Positions 1-8,518 of a DNA stretch of 46,316 nucleotides are shown here, in pieces (position 1 is the first letter of the stretch; each line of letters starts with the position of its first letter). The position numbers were made by a program, and so were the translations under genes. Below the pieces are notes generated by a model that saw only the letters and a program-made list of their open reading frames with translations, ran no database searches and was not told where the DNA came from. Origin of the DNA: Oscillospiraceae bacterium (GTDB lineage Bacteria; Bacillota; Clostridia; Oscillospirales; Ruminococcaceae). The DNA lies in NCBI GenBank assembly GCA_017468865.1, contig JAFUHM010000053.1, positions 1 to 46,316 on the forward strand. The letters run 5' to 3'.

Positions 1-28
1 ATTCGATCATCTTGGCTCTGTCTTCCAT
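1..28 (-). CDS. Start of an unidentified gene (partial, runs off the window)
   Basis: An ATG at 28 on the minus strand opens a frame reading MEDRAKMIE before the window ends. A strong ribosome binding site (GGAGGTAATT) directly precedes it, which is why it is called a gene start. It lies downstream of the GH113 gene on the same strand, about 190 bp from its stop. Nine residues are too few to name a product. Confidence 0.5.
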
Positions 29-151
29 AATTACCTCCATAGCGTTATGTATAAGTTTATGGGTGTGGGTGCAATGGGGATCGCAGGCGGGATACCATCG
101 GCCGCTTTGCGGAAATGGCGGGATTTTCCGAGAGGAAATTCCCGAAAGGTA

Positions 152-180
152 TTGACAAAGTAACAGAAATGTGATACAAT
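152..180 (+). promoter_or_regulatory. Promoter-like sequence on the plus strand, facing the GH113 3' end
   Basis: TTGACA (152-157) and TACAAT (175-180) are separated by exactly 17 bp. Transcription would run rightward, antisense to the minus-strand GH113 gene. An imperfect hairpin, GTATC-N8-GATAC, follows just downstream. No convincing plus-strand gene follows, so this is either a chance match or a source of antisense RNA. The rest of 29-219 holds no gene that I can support. Confidence 0.4.
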
Positions 181-219
181 GGATGTATCGTTAATATGAT
201 ACGCTGACTTTGCGGCGGA

Positions 220-1200
220 CTATTTCTTATACCATTCGGTGAGGAGCTGTTCAGCCTTCTTGCTGAAGATCATGAAGCCTGTGTCTTCCTCTGCCTTTTT
301 GTCCGTGGGGAGAAGAGTGGGCCAGTCCCACCAGAAATAGCCTGCAAAGTAGTCTTCATCCCACATGGCACGCAGGGCGCTTTCGTAGAAGTTTGCCTGT
401 TCCTCCTCGCTGCGGGCGTTGCCGATATGTGTGAAGTCCCATGGCATGGATGCGCATTTCTCCGCACTCCTGCACCCGATCTCCATGAAGATGACCTTCT
501 TCCCGAACTGCTCGGAGATCCGGCGGAGCTGCTTCCTGGGCTCTTCCCAGCGGGCAAGCATTTCTTCTGCGGTAGATCCTCCCTCGGGAGAGCCTACGGG
601 ATAGTATGCGGATGTGCCGATGTAGTCGAGTGCATCGAACCATTTGACATTGGATTCCTTGCCGTGGTTTGCGTTATACACCAGGGGACCGTGGTATACA
701 TTGCGCACCTTGGCGATAAGCTCACGCCAGTCCTCTTCACGGTGCTCCGTCCCCACCATCTCACAGCCGATGCAGAGCATCTCGCATGAGGTGTATTCGG
801 CTATCTCGGCATAGTGAAGGATGAAGGCGGTGTAGCAGGAGAACCATTCGTTCCAGTAGCTTTTCTTTCTCCCGTGCTCATCATAGACGGGAAACTCCCT
901 TTCGGGGAAGGAGATGTTGGCGCGCCATGTGCCGTCCTCGCAGTTGAGCACGGGCTTGAGACACACCTTCATGTTATGCTTTTTGAGATTTTCGATCGCC
1001 TTTTCGATCTCACGGTCTGTGTTGCAGAAGCGGAAGTCAAATCCAAATCTGGTAGAGCTGAAACGCTCCTGTGTCACCGCAAATGCGAGAGCCGCCCAGT
1101 TGCAGCCCATCTGAGAAAGCCTGATTATAGAGCCTTCGGAGCGGGGATCGCTGAGCATACCCTTTCTGCTGTCCCAACCGTATGTGTAACCTTTAATCAT
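220..1200 (-). CDS. Intracellular GH113-type glycoside hydrolase (probable beta-mannanase)
   Basis: A 326-residue TIM-barrel protein resembling glycoside hydrolase family 113, whose characterised members are beta-1,4-mannanases. The N-terminus MIKGYTYGW followed by a stretch beginning GCNWAALAFAV is typical of the family. Likely catalytic acids are the Glu in LCIGCEMVG (about residue 147) and the Glu in VIFMEIGCRS (about residue 241). There is no signal peptide, so it should act in the cytoplasm on imported manno-oligosaccharides. The start at 1200 follows AAGGTGATTTT. It is the last clear gene of the operon, 4 bp behind ybaK. It pairs functionally with the GH26 enzyme at 25.1-26.1 kb, also without a signal peptide. 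Substrate specificity is inferred. Confidence 0.75.
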   Translation of the reverse strand: MIKGYTYGWDSRKGMLSDPRSEGSIIRLSQMGCNWAALAFAVTQERFSSTRFGFDFRFCNTDREIEKAIENLKKHNMKVCLKPVLNCEDGTWRANISFPEREFPVYDEHGRKKSYWNEWFSCYTAFILHYAEIAEYTSCEMLCIGCEMVGTEHREEDWRELIAKVRNVYHGPLVYNANHGKESNVKWFDALDYIGTSAYYPVGSPEGGSTAEEMLARWEEPRKQLRRISEQFGKKVIFMEIGCRSAEKCASMPWDFTHIGNARSEEEQANFYESALRAMWDEDYFAGYFWWDWPTLLPTDKKAEEDTGFMIFSKKAEQLLTEWYKK

Positions 1201-1204
1201 AAAA

Positions 1205-1690
1205 TCACCTTGTAATTATGTCCGCAGTAATGCCGCTCGTTGTCTTTATGAGGTCGGCGGGGGAAAGCTCTATCTGCAGGCCTATCTTGCCGCCGCTGAC
1301 CATGACCGTATCAAGTATGAGCATCTGCTCATGGAATACGGTGATGTACTGTTTCTTCATGCCGACGGGGGAACAGCCGCCCCTGATATAGCCTGTGACG
1401 GCGTTTATCTCCCTGACGTGTATCATCTCGACGGATTTCTCGCCGACTGCCCTTGCGCAGGCTTTCAGGTCAAGCTCGGCGCAGACGGGGATGACAAAGA
1501 CGTAATATGCCCGTGAGGGAGCGGATGCGCCCCTTGTGACCAGAGTCTTGTAAACCGTATGTACGTCCTGTCCGAGAAGTTCGGCGACTTTCATGCCGTC
1601 CACGGCTTCATCTCCGTGCGGATACTCATGCACCTTATAGTCTATTTTAAGGCGGTCAAGTATCCGCATGGCATTAGTCTTGACAGCCAT
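1205..1690 (-). CDS. ybaK: Cys-tRNA(Pro)/Cys-tRNA(Cys) deacylase, YbaK/EbsC type
   Basis: A 161-residue YbaK-domain protein. The family hydrolyses Cys-tRNA(Pro) made in error by prolyl-tRNA synthetase, a trans-editing step in the cytoplasm. The N-terminus [20 protein letters not shown] matches the usual KTNAMRxLD opening, which favours the start at 1690 even though its ribosome binding site is weak and it overlaps the end of folD by 17 bp. The mid-protein [13 protein letters not shown] segment is the conserved substrate-pocket region of the family, and the length is normal. Overlap with folD suggests translational coupling within the operon. Confidence 0.88.
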   Translation of the reverse strand: MAVKTNAMRILDRLKIDYKVHEYPHGDEAVDGMKVAELLGQDVHTVYKTLVTRGASAPSRAYYVFVIPVCAELDLKACARAVGEKSVEMIHVREINAVTGYIRGGCSPVGMKKQYITVFHEQMLILDTVMVSGGKIGLQIELSPADLIKTTSGITADIITR

Positions 1691-2528
1691 TGTGCATCTT
1701 TGCGGCGGTGAGTGTGTTGCGCATGAGCATTGCTATGGTCATGGGGCCTACGCCGCCGGGCACGGGAGTGATATATCCTGCCTTCTCCTTGCAGCCCTCA
1801 AAGTCAACGTCACCGCACAGCTTGCCTTCGGCATTGCGGTTCATGCCCACATCTATGACCACTGCACCGGGCTTTATCATGTCGGCGGTCACAAATCCTG
1901 CCTTGCCCACCGCTGCCACAAGGATATCAGCCTCTGAGGTGACGGAGGGAAGATCACGGGTGCGGGAATGGGTGATGGTGACAGTGCCGTTCTTATGGAG
2001 AAGAAGCATTGCCATGGGCTTGCCTACGATGTTGCTCCTGCCGATGACGACGCACTTCTTACCGCTGACCTCTATGCCTGTTTCGGCGATGAGTTCCATT
2101 ACGCCGGCAGGTGTGCAGGGGAGGAAGGCATAGTCACCTATCATGATGTGACCTACATTCTGGGGATGGAAGGCATCTACGTCCTTCTCGGGAGAGATCG
2201 CATTGATGACGGCGTTCTTGTCGATATGGGAGGGGAGGGGGAGCTGGACGAGTATGCCGTCTACCTTGGCATCACTGTTGAGCTTGTCTACGAGGGCGAG
2301 GAGCTCGTCCTGTGTGGTCTCGGCGGGGAGTGCGTATTCAAAGGAGTCAAAGCCGACTTCTGCGCAGGCCTTCTTCTTGTTGTTGACATACACCCTTGAT
2401 GCGGGGTTGTCACCGACGATGACTACGGCAAGGCCTATGGATATGCCCTTTGCCTTCAGGCTTTCAGCCTCTGCCTTTACCTCTGCCTTTACCCTTGCGG
2501 ATACCTTTTTGCCGTCTATGATATTCAT
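1674..2528 (-). CDS. folD: Bifunctional methylenetetrahydrofolate dehydrogenase/cyclohydrolase FolD
   Basis: A 284-residue protein of standard FolD length. It interconverts 5,10-methylene-, 5,10-methenyl- and 10-formyl-tetrahydrofolate in the cytoplasm, supplying one-carbon units. Diagnostic segments are [17 protein letters not shown] (active-site Tyr and Lys), [12 protein letters not shown], the [11 protein letters not shown] motif, the NADP-binding [18 protein letters not shown] and the C-terminal [16 protein letters not shown]. All are intact. It lies 9 bp behind a lipoprotein gene in the lgt operon and overlaps ybaK. Its start follows an AGGAGG-like site. Confidence 0.97.
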   Translation of the reverse strand: MNIIDGKKVSARVKAEVKAEAESLKAKGISIGLAVVIVGDNPASRVYVNNKKKACAEVGFDSFEYALPAETTQDELLALVDKLNSDAKVDGILVQLPLPSHIDKNAVINAISPEKDVDAFHPQNVGHIMIGDYAFLPCTPAGVMELIAETGIEVSGKKCVVIGRSNIVGKPMAMLLLHKNGTVTITHSRTRDLPSVTSEADILVAAVGKAGFVTADMIKPGAVVIDVGMNRNAEGKLCGDVDFEGCKEKAGYITPVPGGVGPMTIAMLMRNTLTAAKMHNGCQD

Positions 2529-2537
2529 ATTATCCTC

Positions 2538-3521
2538 CTATTCGAGAACTTCCATGGAAACGCTGGCGTTCCCCGGTTCATAGTTATATACGATGCCTAC
2601 GGTCTTATCGCCCGTGAATTTCTTGATGCTGGTCACATAGTCGGAGACGTTCATCTCAAAAAGACCTGTCAGCACCTTTTCGCTTTCTGCCGTATCGGAA
2701 AGGCTGACTCCGTCTATGGCGGCAGTGCCCTTGGATATGAGTGTGAGGCAGTATACCTCGTTTTCATTTCTGACCTTGTAGTATCCGATGATGTCTCCGT
2801 CTTCCCTGATGCCTACCATAGTGGGGTCGTCTTCGGATATGTCCCTTTCGAGCTTGACTCCGCTGATGTTCATGATGTCCTCTTCGGAGCAGGGGAGCTT
2901 GACGGGGGTGCCGCCTACGGAAAGGGAGGAGAGGAGCTTGTCGGTATCCCATGAGGGAGGCAGAGGCCCCTGATCGGTGGTGACTGTGCCTGTGAAGGAC
3001 TTGTGCTCTTTATTCCCCAGTGACAGGCTTATGCGGTCCTCGGAATAGGAAAGTCTGAGCTCACGTCCGACAGAGGAGTATTCTCCGCTCTTGGAATCTA
3101 TGAGGGGAAGCAGGAGCTTCTGCATGGAAGCATGGTCGGAAAGCCTGATGCCGTTGACATGGACGATATTGTCCTCCGAGTTGTCGATGAAGGTGATGTC
3201 GCTGATATTGCCGTCCTTGTCGTGGAGGGCATAGCCTATGGTGAGGTCCTTGCAGTACAGTCTGACGGTGATGTCTATGTCATCGGGATAGTCGATATTG
3301 TACATCCGTCTTGAGGTAACGCCGTCTATGGCGGTCAGGTCGGAGAGGGTGAGGGGAAAGGATATGCGCTGTCCGTTGACCTCGAACATATTGAGTATCT
3401 GGTCATCGGTCAGTTTTTCGCCTTCGGCAGGCTGCACATACTCCTCACGGGGAGCCTGTCCGCAGGCGGCCATCGGCAGCATCATCATAAAAGCCATGAT
3501 GCCTGCTATGAACCTATTCAT
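2538..3521 (-). CDS. Lipoprotein of unknown function
   Basis: A 327-residue secreted lipoprotein. The N-terminus has a basic Asn-Arg start, a hydrophobic stretch (FIAGIMAFMMMLPM) and a lipobox MAAC with the acylated Cys at about residue 20. The mature part is polar, with two similar halves: each has a short 'NGxxISFPLTLSDL..I.GV' or 'GGTPVKLPCSEEDIMNISGV' segment followed by beta-rich sequence, suggesting an internal duplication. I do not recognise the family. It overlaps the end of lgt by 8 bp, and its start follows GAGGAGG inside lgt, so the substrate lipoprotein and the lipidating enzyme are translationally coupled. Confidence 0.8.
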   Translation of the reverse strand: MNRFIAGIMAFMMMLPMAACGQAPREEYVQPAEGEKLTDDQILNMFEVNGQRISFPLTLSDLTAIDGVTSRRMYNIDYPDDIDITVRLYCKDLTIGYALHDKDGNISDITFIDNSEDNIVHVNGIRLSDHASMQKLLLPLIDSKSGEYSSVGRELRLSYSEDRISLSLGNKEHKSFTGTVTTDQGPLPPSWDTDKLLSSLSVGGTPVKLPCSEEDIMNISGVKLERDISEDDPTMVGIREDGDIIGYYKVRNENEVYCLTLISKGTAAIDGVSLSDTAESEKVLTGLFEMNVSDYVTSIKKFTGDKTVGIVYNYEPGNASVSMEVLE

Positions 3522-4533
3522 CGCCCTTGTCCTCCTCGTCGCCGAGAATATGCTGATCGGAGTCGAGCTGCTTCTTCCTGCGGTTTACGGAGCGCTGCTT
3601 TTCTTCTGCTTCACGCTGCTCGGCTGCGGCAAGTACAGCCATTGCCTCATCGGTATCGCAGAAGAGGCGCACGCCCTTCTTCTTAGCACGGATATGGCCG
3701 AAGACGATGATGACCACGGCGGCTGCGGCTGTGATGACTGCCACCACCTGAGATATCCTGAATGTGCCGGCATAGAGGGAGTCGGTGCGCAGCCCTTCGA
3801 TGAAGGCACGTCCCATACCGTACCATGCGCAGTATATGCAGATGAGTTCACCGTCAAACTTGCGGTGCTTGTAGAAGAAGTGCAGGATAAGAAATCCAAG
3901 CAGACACCAGATGCTCTCATACAGGAAGCAGGGATGGACGGGCTGATACGGGTCTACGGTGATGCCGTGCTGTGAGAGAAGTGAGGCACTGTATTTGAGA
4001 TATGACTGCACCCGTCCGCTGGACATTCCCCAGGGGAGATCGGTGTTGGTGCCGAAACACTCCTGATTGAAGAAGTTGCCCCATCTGCCGCACGCCTGCC
4101 CGATGAAAAATCCTATGGAGGCGAGATCGACGGCTGAGAGTATGTGTATCTTCTTTATGCGGCAGACTATGCAGGCGAAAATGAGGGCGCCGATTATGCC
4201 GCCGTAGATGGCAAGACCGCCGTCACGGATGGAGAGTATCTGCTTGATGTCGTTGTAGCTTTCAAGATGGAAGAGGACATAGTATCCTCTTGCGCCTATG
4301 ATCGCACCGACCAGTCCCCAGAAAACGGCTTCGCTGAGACTGTCGCCGTCTATGCCGAATGCTTTTGTCCTTTTGAAGCAGTAGGTCATGGCGAGGAACA
4401 GTCCTATGGCGATGCAGATACCGTACCATTTGATCTCAAAGCCGAATATGGAAAAGGCTGTGGGGTCAACACGGAGGTCTATGCCGAAACCGGGGAATAC
4501 CACATGATCGTTGGAAAGGGGATCTAACTGCAT
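3514..4533 (-). CDS. lgt: Prolipoprotein diacylglyceryl transferase
   Basis: A 339-residue polytopic membrane enzyme that transfers diacylglycerol from phosphatidylglycerol to the lipobox Cys of prolipoproteins. The family signature is present as IGQACGRWGNFFNQECFG (about residues 142-159), along with the upstream conserved GGLAIYGGIIGA. Seven or so hydrophobic segments are visible. The cytoplasmic C-terminus is longer than usual: a charged, Lys/Glu/Arg-rich tail of about 60 residues (AAEQREAEEKQ..., ending DEEDKGDE). It follows the M16 peptidase gene by 12 bp. Several lipoproteins in this window (oppA, znuA, ssuA, the Lpl binding protein and CotH) would be its substrates. Confidence 0.95.
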   Translation of the reverse strand: MQLDPLSNDHVVFPGFGIDLRVDPTAFSIFGFEIKWYGICIAIGLFLAMTYCFKRTKAFGIDGDSLSEAVFWGLVGAIIGARGYYVLFHLESYNDIKQILSIRDGGLAIYGGIIGALIFACIVCRIKKIHILSAVDLASIGFFIGQACGRWGNFFNQECFGTNTDLPWGMSSGRVQSYLKYSASLLSQHGITVDPYQPVHPCFLYESIWCLLGFLILHFFYKHRKFDGELICIYCAWYGMGRAFIEGLRTDSLYAGTFRISQVVAVITAAAAVVIIVFGHIRAKKKGVRLFCDTDEAMAVLAAAEQREAEEKQRSVNRRKKQLDSDQHILGDEEDKGDE

Positions 4534-4545
4534 GATATCCTCCTC

Positions 4546-5829
4546 TCAGACCGACTTGGGCTTGATCACGAAAAGTGAACAATTATCGGTGTCAAATCTT
4601 TCGCAGAGGAATTTCCTGATGTCCTCACAGGTGAGCCCTGCGACTGCATCGATGGAGGAGAATGCGTTCCCTGCACGGCGAAGTCCGGTATTTACGAGGA
4701 CTGTGGCGAGGGAGTCGGCATTGCCGAGAGCCCTTATGAGTGAACCGTAATAAGCCTTCTTGATGTTCTCAAATCTCTGCTCCTCAAAGCCGTCTTTCTT
4801 GCGCCTGTGGATCTCTTCCTTGATGATCTCGCAGGTGCGGACGGGATCCTTTGATTCTCCGCCGATGATGGGAACGAAGAAGCCGTTGCCGATGAATGTC
4901 TCCGTACCGAATTCCGAATTGATAAGTCCCTCATCGTATAATTTTTTATACAGGGGGGAAGTTTCGTCCGCAAGGAGGGAAAGGGTCATGTCGCTGAGTG
5001 CTCCCACAAGGGGGGACTCTTCATCGGATACGGGCTTAGACTTGAAGCCGAGGTTGAACATGGGGATGCCCACTTCAAAACTCTGCTCGCCGTATGCCTT
5101 GCAGACTTCGGCAGGCTCTTCGGGGACGACAGACAGGAGCTGCTTGTCCTCGCAGGGCTTGAGCATCTCGTCACAGAGGGCGAGTATCTCATCCTCGTCA
5201 ACATCGCCTGCGATGGCAAGGGTCATGTTGTTGAGGTTGTAGAAGGTGTAGTAGCAGCGGTAGAGGAGCTCGGGAGTTATCTGTGCGATGCTCTCCACGG
5301 TGCCTGCGATGTCGATGCGAACGGGGTTCTTGTGGTAGATGCCTTCGAGGAGGCCGAAGAACACACGCCATTCGGGGTTGTCATCGTACATCTTTATTTC
5401 CTGACCGATGATGCCCTGTTCCTTGGCTACTGTCTCCTCCGTGAAATAGGGCTTCTGAACAAAGTCGAGAAGGATGCGGAGGGAGTCGATGAAATTATCC
5501 GTGCAGGAGAAAAGGTAGCAGGTCTTGTCAAAGGAGGTGTAGGCATTTCCGAATGCGCCTGTTTTGGCGTAGAGGTCGAAAACATCCGTATCCTCATTCT
5601 CAAACAGCTTGTGCTCGAGATAGTGGGCGATGCCGTTGGGGACGGTCACGAAATCGGGTTCATCCGCCGTCTTGAAGGTGGTATTCACCGAGCCGTAGCG
5701 GGTGCCGAATATGGCGTGCTTCAGTGAGAAATCCTTCATCTTCCAGATGAGTATCTCCAGACCGCTGTCATGCTTTATCCTCACATAGCTTTCGCTGATG
5801 CGTTCATTTGTAATAACTTCTCTTGTCAT
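4546..5829 (-). CDS. M16 family zinc metallopeptidase, YmfH-like (active-type subunit)
   Basis: A 427-residue M16 peptidase. The inverted zinc motif HxxEH is intact as GIAHYLEHKLFE (about residues 66-77), with a downstream Glu about 75 residues later (EQGIIGQEIKMYDDNPEWR) as the third ligand. The second half is the usual non-catalytic M16 repeat. In Bacillus and related Firmicutes the ymfH/ymfF pair sits together; some relatives are annotated as processing peptidases or as associated with EF-P modification, but the substrate here is unknown. It lies 12 bp behind the YmfF-like gene and probably forms a heterodimer with its product. Confidence 0.88.
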   Translation of the reverse strand: MTREVITNERISESYVRIKHDSGLEILIWKMKDFSLKHAIFGTRYGSVNTTFKTADEPDFVTVPNGIAHYLEHKLFENEDTDVFDLYAKTGAFGNAYTSFDKTCYLFSCTDNFIDSLRILLDFVQKPYFTEETVAKEQGIIGQEIKMYDDNPEWRVFFGLLEGIYHKNPVRIDIAGTVESIAQITPELLYRCYYTFYNLNNMTLAIAGDVDEDEILALCDEMLKPCEDKQLLSVVPEEPAEVCKAYGEQSFEVGIPMFNLGFKSKPVSDEESPLVGALSDMTLSLLADETSPLYKKLYDEGLINSEFGTETFIGNGFFVPIIGGESKDPVRTCEIIKEEIHRRKKDGFEEQRFENIKKAYYGSLIRALGNADSLATVLVNTGLRRAGNAFSSIDAVAGLTCEDIRKFLCERFDTDNCSLFVIKPKSV

Positions 5830-5841
5830 ATCATGCTCCTA

Positions 5842-7104
5842 TCAATGCCTGCCTCTGAGAATAAAGACGGTATCGAGCCTGAGTGAATTTGCGCAGGCTA
5901 TGATATCTTCTCTCGTGACATCCTTCACCCTTGCCATCATGTCGGCAGGGGAGTAATCCTTGCCTTCAAGCGCCCTGTCCGTATACCAGTAGACAAGGGA
6001 TGTGGGGAAATCGGATGTGGATTTGAGGGCGGTGTCGATCATGAGCTTGGCCTGCTCCATGAGCTCGTCGGAAAAAGCGCCGCTCTTCATGACATCAAGC
6101 TGCTTCATGATCTCTTCCCTTGCGGCATCTATATTCTCCGCTTCAAGGCCGCTGTCTATGAGATAGGTGTTCTTGGAGGGATCGGAGGAGGCGGAGCAGT
6201 AGTAGCAGAGGGAGAGCTTCTCACGCACGTTCTTGAACAGGAGCGAGAAGGGAGCGGTGCAGAACATGGTGTTGAACACACGCTTCACAGCATTGTCGGT
6301 CTCGCCCTCATACTTGAATGCCATTGCCATCTTGCACTGGGTGATGTCGAGTTCGGCGGATCCTTCATACACCTTGTCCTTGATGGGGGAGGGTGAGGGA
6401 AGGACGGATATCTTCTCGGGTGAGGTGCGGTCAAAGCATCTGCGAAGATATGCCAGACACTCATCCGAAAGGCCCTTGCCTGCACAGAATATCTCTATGC
6501 GTGCCGATGTGAGCATCTTTCGGTATGCGGCATACACTGTTTCGGGAGTGAGCTTCGCTGCATCCTCTGCGGTGCCCTTGAGGGGAAGGGCGGAGAGTTC
6601 GCCTTCATAGATGTGAGGCCTTGCAAGGGATATGAGATAGCCTCGCTTGTCGTTTATCTCCGCATTTATGTCGTCGATCATCTCGTTCTTTTTCAGATCA
6701 AATCTCTTTTTGGGGAAAACGCCGTCTTCAAGGGCGGGGCGGAATATACATCCGCAGACGAGCTTTAACAGCTCCATGGGGATGTCTTCCCCGTCAAGGG
6801 CGTACTTCTGTGCGATGGACCAGATGCTGAAGGTCAGCGCCCTGTGATCGCCTGCCCGAAGATTGCTGCAGTTCATTTCCGCACCGTAGAGTTCGGCAAG
6901 TCTGCTGTTGAATGAGGTGAGGTCGGGATAGTCCTCATTGGTGTCCTCCAGCAGGTATGCCAGCAGGGAATCTGCGGCAGCTGTCTGCCCGTCCATTTCC
7001 TGTAAAAACACGAAGCGGAAGCCGCACAGCTTGAATTTGTCATCGCTGATGACATTTAAGGCGATGGTCTCACCGTCATCAAGATAATATCTCTCTTTAA
7101 CCAT
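5842..7104 (-). CDS. M16 peptidase-like protein, YmfF-like (inactive-type subunit)
   Basis: A 420-residue M16-fold protein. Where the active partner has HxxEH this one reads LLAYLLEDTNEDYPD, so the zinc ligands are missing and it should be non-catalytic. The rest keeps the M16 layout (RLAELYGAEMNCS near residue 70; a C-terminal half with FSLLFKNVREKLSLCYYCSA). Pairs of one active and one degenerate M16 subunit are well known in bacteria. It is cotranscribed with the active subunit and follows the dCMP deaminase gene by 14 bp. Confidence 0.85.
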   Translation of the reverse strand: MVKERYYLDDGETIALNVISDDKFKLCGFRFVFLQEMDGQTAAADSLLAYLLEDTNEDYPDLTSFNSRLAELYGAEMNCSNLRAGDHRALTFSIWSIAQKYALDGEDIPMELLKLVCGCIFRPALEDGVFPKKRFDLKKNEMIDDINAEINDKRGYLISLARPHIYEGELSALPLKGTAEDAAKLTPETVYAAYRKMLTSARIEIFCAGKGLSDECLAYLRRCFDRTSPEKISVLPSPSPIKDKVYEGSAELDITQCKMAMAFKYEGETDNAVKRVFNTMFCTAPFSLLFKNVREKLSLCYYCSASSDPSKNTYLIDSGLEAENIDAAREEIMKQLDVMKSGAFSDELMEQAKLMIDTALKSTSDFPTSLVYWYTDRALEGKDYSPADMMARVKDVTREDIIACANSLRLDTVFILRGRH

Positions 7105-7118
7105 ATTCTCTCCTTCTA

Positions 7119-7607
7119 TCAGTATCCGTCCGATCCGTTCAGGGAATCATCAAAGATCAGCCAGTCCGAGGTGATCGTTTCCGTGTAGGTATCGCGGGTG
7201 TTGCGCACATAGATGCGTTCGATGCCTGCATTGAGTATCAGCCTTTTGCACATGGAACAGGGCTCGATCTCTCCGTACAGTTCATCAGTCACGGCATCGT
7301 GACAGGCAAGATAAAGGCTTGACCCTATCATCTGGGAGCGGGATGCGCTGATGATGGCATTTGCCTCGGCATGGACACTGCGGCACAGCTCATACCGCTG
7401 TCCCTTGGGGATGTTGAGCCTCTCACGGGTGCAGCAGCCCAGTTCACAGCAGTTCTTCCTGCCTCTCGGAGCGCCTGTGTAGCCTGTCGATACGATCTGG
7501 TCATCCTTTACGATGACCGAACCGAAATTGCGGCGCAGACAGGTGCCTCTTTCAAGCACCTGCTCCGCTATGTCAAGGTAATAGTTGATCTTGTCACGTC
7601 GCTGCAT
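7119..7607 (-). CDS. Deoxycytidylate (dCMP) deaminase, ComEB-like
   Basis: A 162-residue zinc-dependent cytidine/deoxycytidylate deaminase. The zinc ligands and proton shuttle are in SVHAEANAI (HAE) and EPCSMCKRLI (PCxxC). Family members convert dCMP to dUMP, feeding dTMP synthesis. I place the start at 7607 (MQRRDKINYY) because GGAGG lies 6 bp upstream; the frame is open a further 15 codons but without a site. It is the first gene of the long operon running down to GH113. Upstream is the 92-bp tandem repeat, in which I found no clear promoter. Confidence 0.88.
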   Translation of the reverse strand: MQRRDKINYYLDIAEQVLERGTCLRRNFGSVIVKDDQIVSTGYTGAPRGRKNCCELGCCTRERLNIPKGQRYELCRSVHAEANAIISASRSQMIGSSLYLACHDAVTDELYGEIEPCSMCKRLILNAGIERIYVRNTRDTYTETITSDWLIFDDSLNGSDGY

Positions 7608-7642
7608 AGGATGCCTCCGGCTGTATGATAAGTGATGAAACT

Positions 7643-7846
7643 GTGCAGGCACTGTCTGTCTGACATTGTAAAAGGCAAATGCGATGGATATGTCGTTTAT
7701 ATTTAAGCGGACAGTGGTCTTATACCCGAAACGGGTGCAGGTACTGCCTGTCTGACATCATAAAAGGCAAATGCGATGGATATGCCGTATATATTTAAGC
7801 GGACAGTGGTCTTATACCCGAAATGGGTGCAGGCACTGCCTGCCTG
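7643..7846 (-). repeat. Tandem direct repeat, 92-bp unit, 2.2 copies
   Basis: Two full 92-bp copies (7643-7734 and 7735-7826), about 92% identical by eye, and a third partial copy (7827-7846) fill the space between the dCMP deaminase and HAD genes. Each copy begins with a near-palindrome such as GCAGGCACTGCCTGC (7-bp arms around one base in the last copy). The last copy runs up to the HAD stop codon. Part of the unit recurs at 26181-26204, so it is a dispersed element. Strand is nominal. No open reading frame with a ribosome binding site was seen in it. Confidence 0.9.
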
Positions 7847-8488
7847 TTATAGTACGGAGCAAAGCTCTATGGGGCTGTTTACGACTGCTAAGGGCGTGTC
7901 GGAGTTTTTGAGAGTGCCAAAACCGTAAGCCGCATGGACGAAGGGTATCTCTGCCTTGACAGCGGCAGTGTAATCACTTCTTGTGTCACCGACGTATACG
8001 GAATTGATACACTTGTTATCCTCTATGAGCTGACGGATGGTTTCAGCCTTTTCCTTGCGGGTGTCGCCCCAGCAGAGATAGTCGCTGAAATACTTCTCAA
8101 ATCCGCTGTATTCCAGGAAAGTCTCAATGTATCCGCACTGGCAGTTGCTTACGATGAAGAGCCTCTTGTCGCTGCTCAGCTTTGCCAGCATTTCCTCCAC
8201 GCCGTCGAAGATGAGGGCGCCGTGTTCGGCAAGGTAGTTGTTCTCATCTTCCGAGCATCTGTCGATCATCTCCATCTGCCTTGTGGGGGAGAGGTCGGGG
8301 AACAGCTTTTCGGCGATATCCGTCATGGTCAGACCCATGACGCCCTTCATGTCATCGGCGGTGAAGACACGCTTTGAATACATGGGGATGTTGAAGGACT
8401 GCAAGGTCTGTGTCCAAGACTCGGCAACCGTGGCGGATGTATCCCAGAGGGTACCGTCAAGATCGAATATAACATTTCCTGCTTTCAT
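7847..8488 (-). CDS. HAD-superfamily phosphatase (phosphoglycolate-phosphatase-like)
   Basis: A 213-residue haloacid-dehalogenase-type hydrolase. Motif I is VIFDLDGTLWDT (nucleophile Asp at about residue 9), motif II is FIVSNCQCGY, motif III the Lys in DTRKEKAETI, and motif IV VYVGDTRSDYTAA. An alpha-helical cap lies between motifs I and II, as in the Gph/PGMB subfamily. It should be a cytoplasmic phosphatase of a small phosphorylated metabolite; the substrate cannot be told. It follows the YesL-like gene by 30 bp as the last gene of the proC transcript. Confidence 0.85.
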   Translation of the reverse strand: MKAGNVIFDLDGTLWDTSATVAESWTQTLQSFNIPMYSKRVFTADDMKGVMGLTMTDIAEKLFPDLSPTRQMEMIDRCSEDENNYLAEHGALIFDGVEEMLAKLSSDKRLFIVSNCQCGYIETFLEYSGFEKYFSDYLCWGDTRKEKAETIRQLIEDNKCINSVYVGDTRSDYTAAVKAEIPFVHAAYGFGTLKNSDTPLAVVNSPIELCSVL

Positions 8489-8518
8489 AACTTACCTTTC
8501 TTTTGCTTTCCGGGTTTG

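Noticed and set aside
427..1215. Open plus-strand frames opposite GH113
   Set aside because: They mirror the codon structure of the minus-strand gene, lack ribosome binding sites and show no family features.
7643..7846. Possible short CRISPR array
   Set aside because: Units are 92 bp, contiguous and similar over their full length, with no unique spacers and no cas genes in the window.
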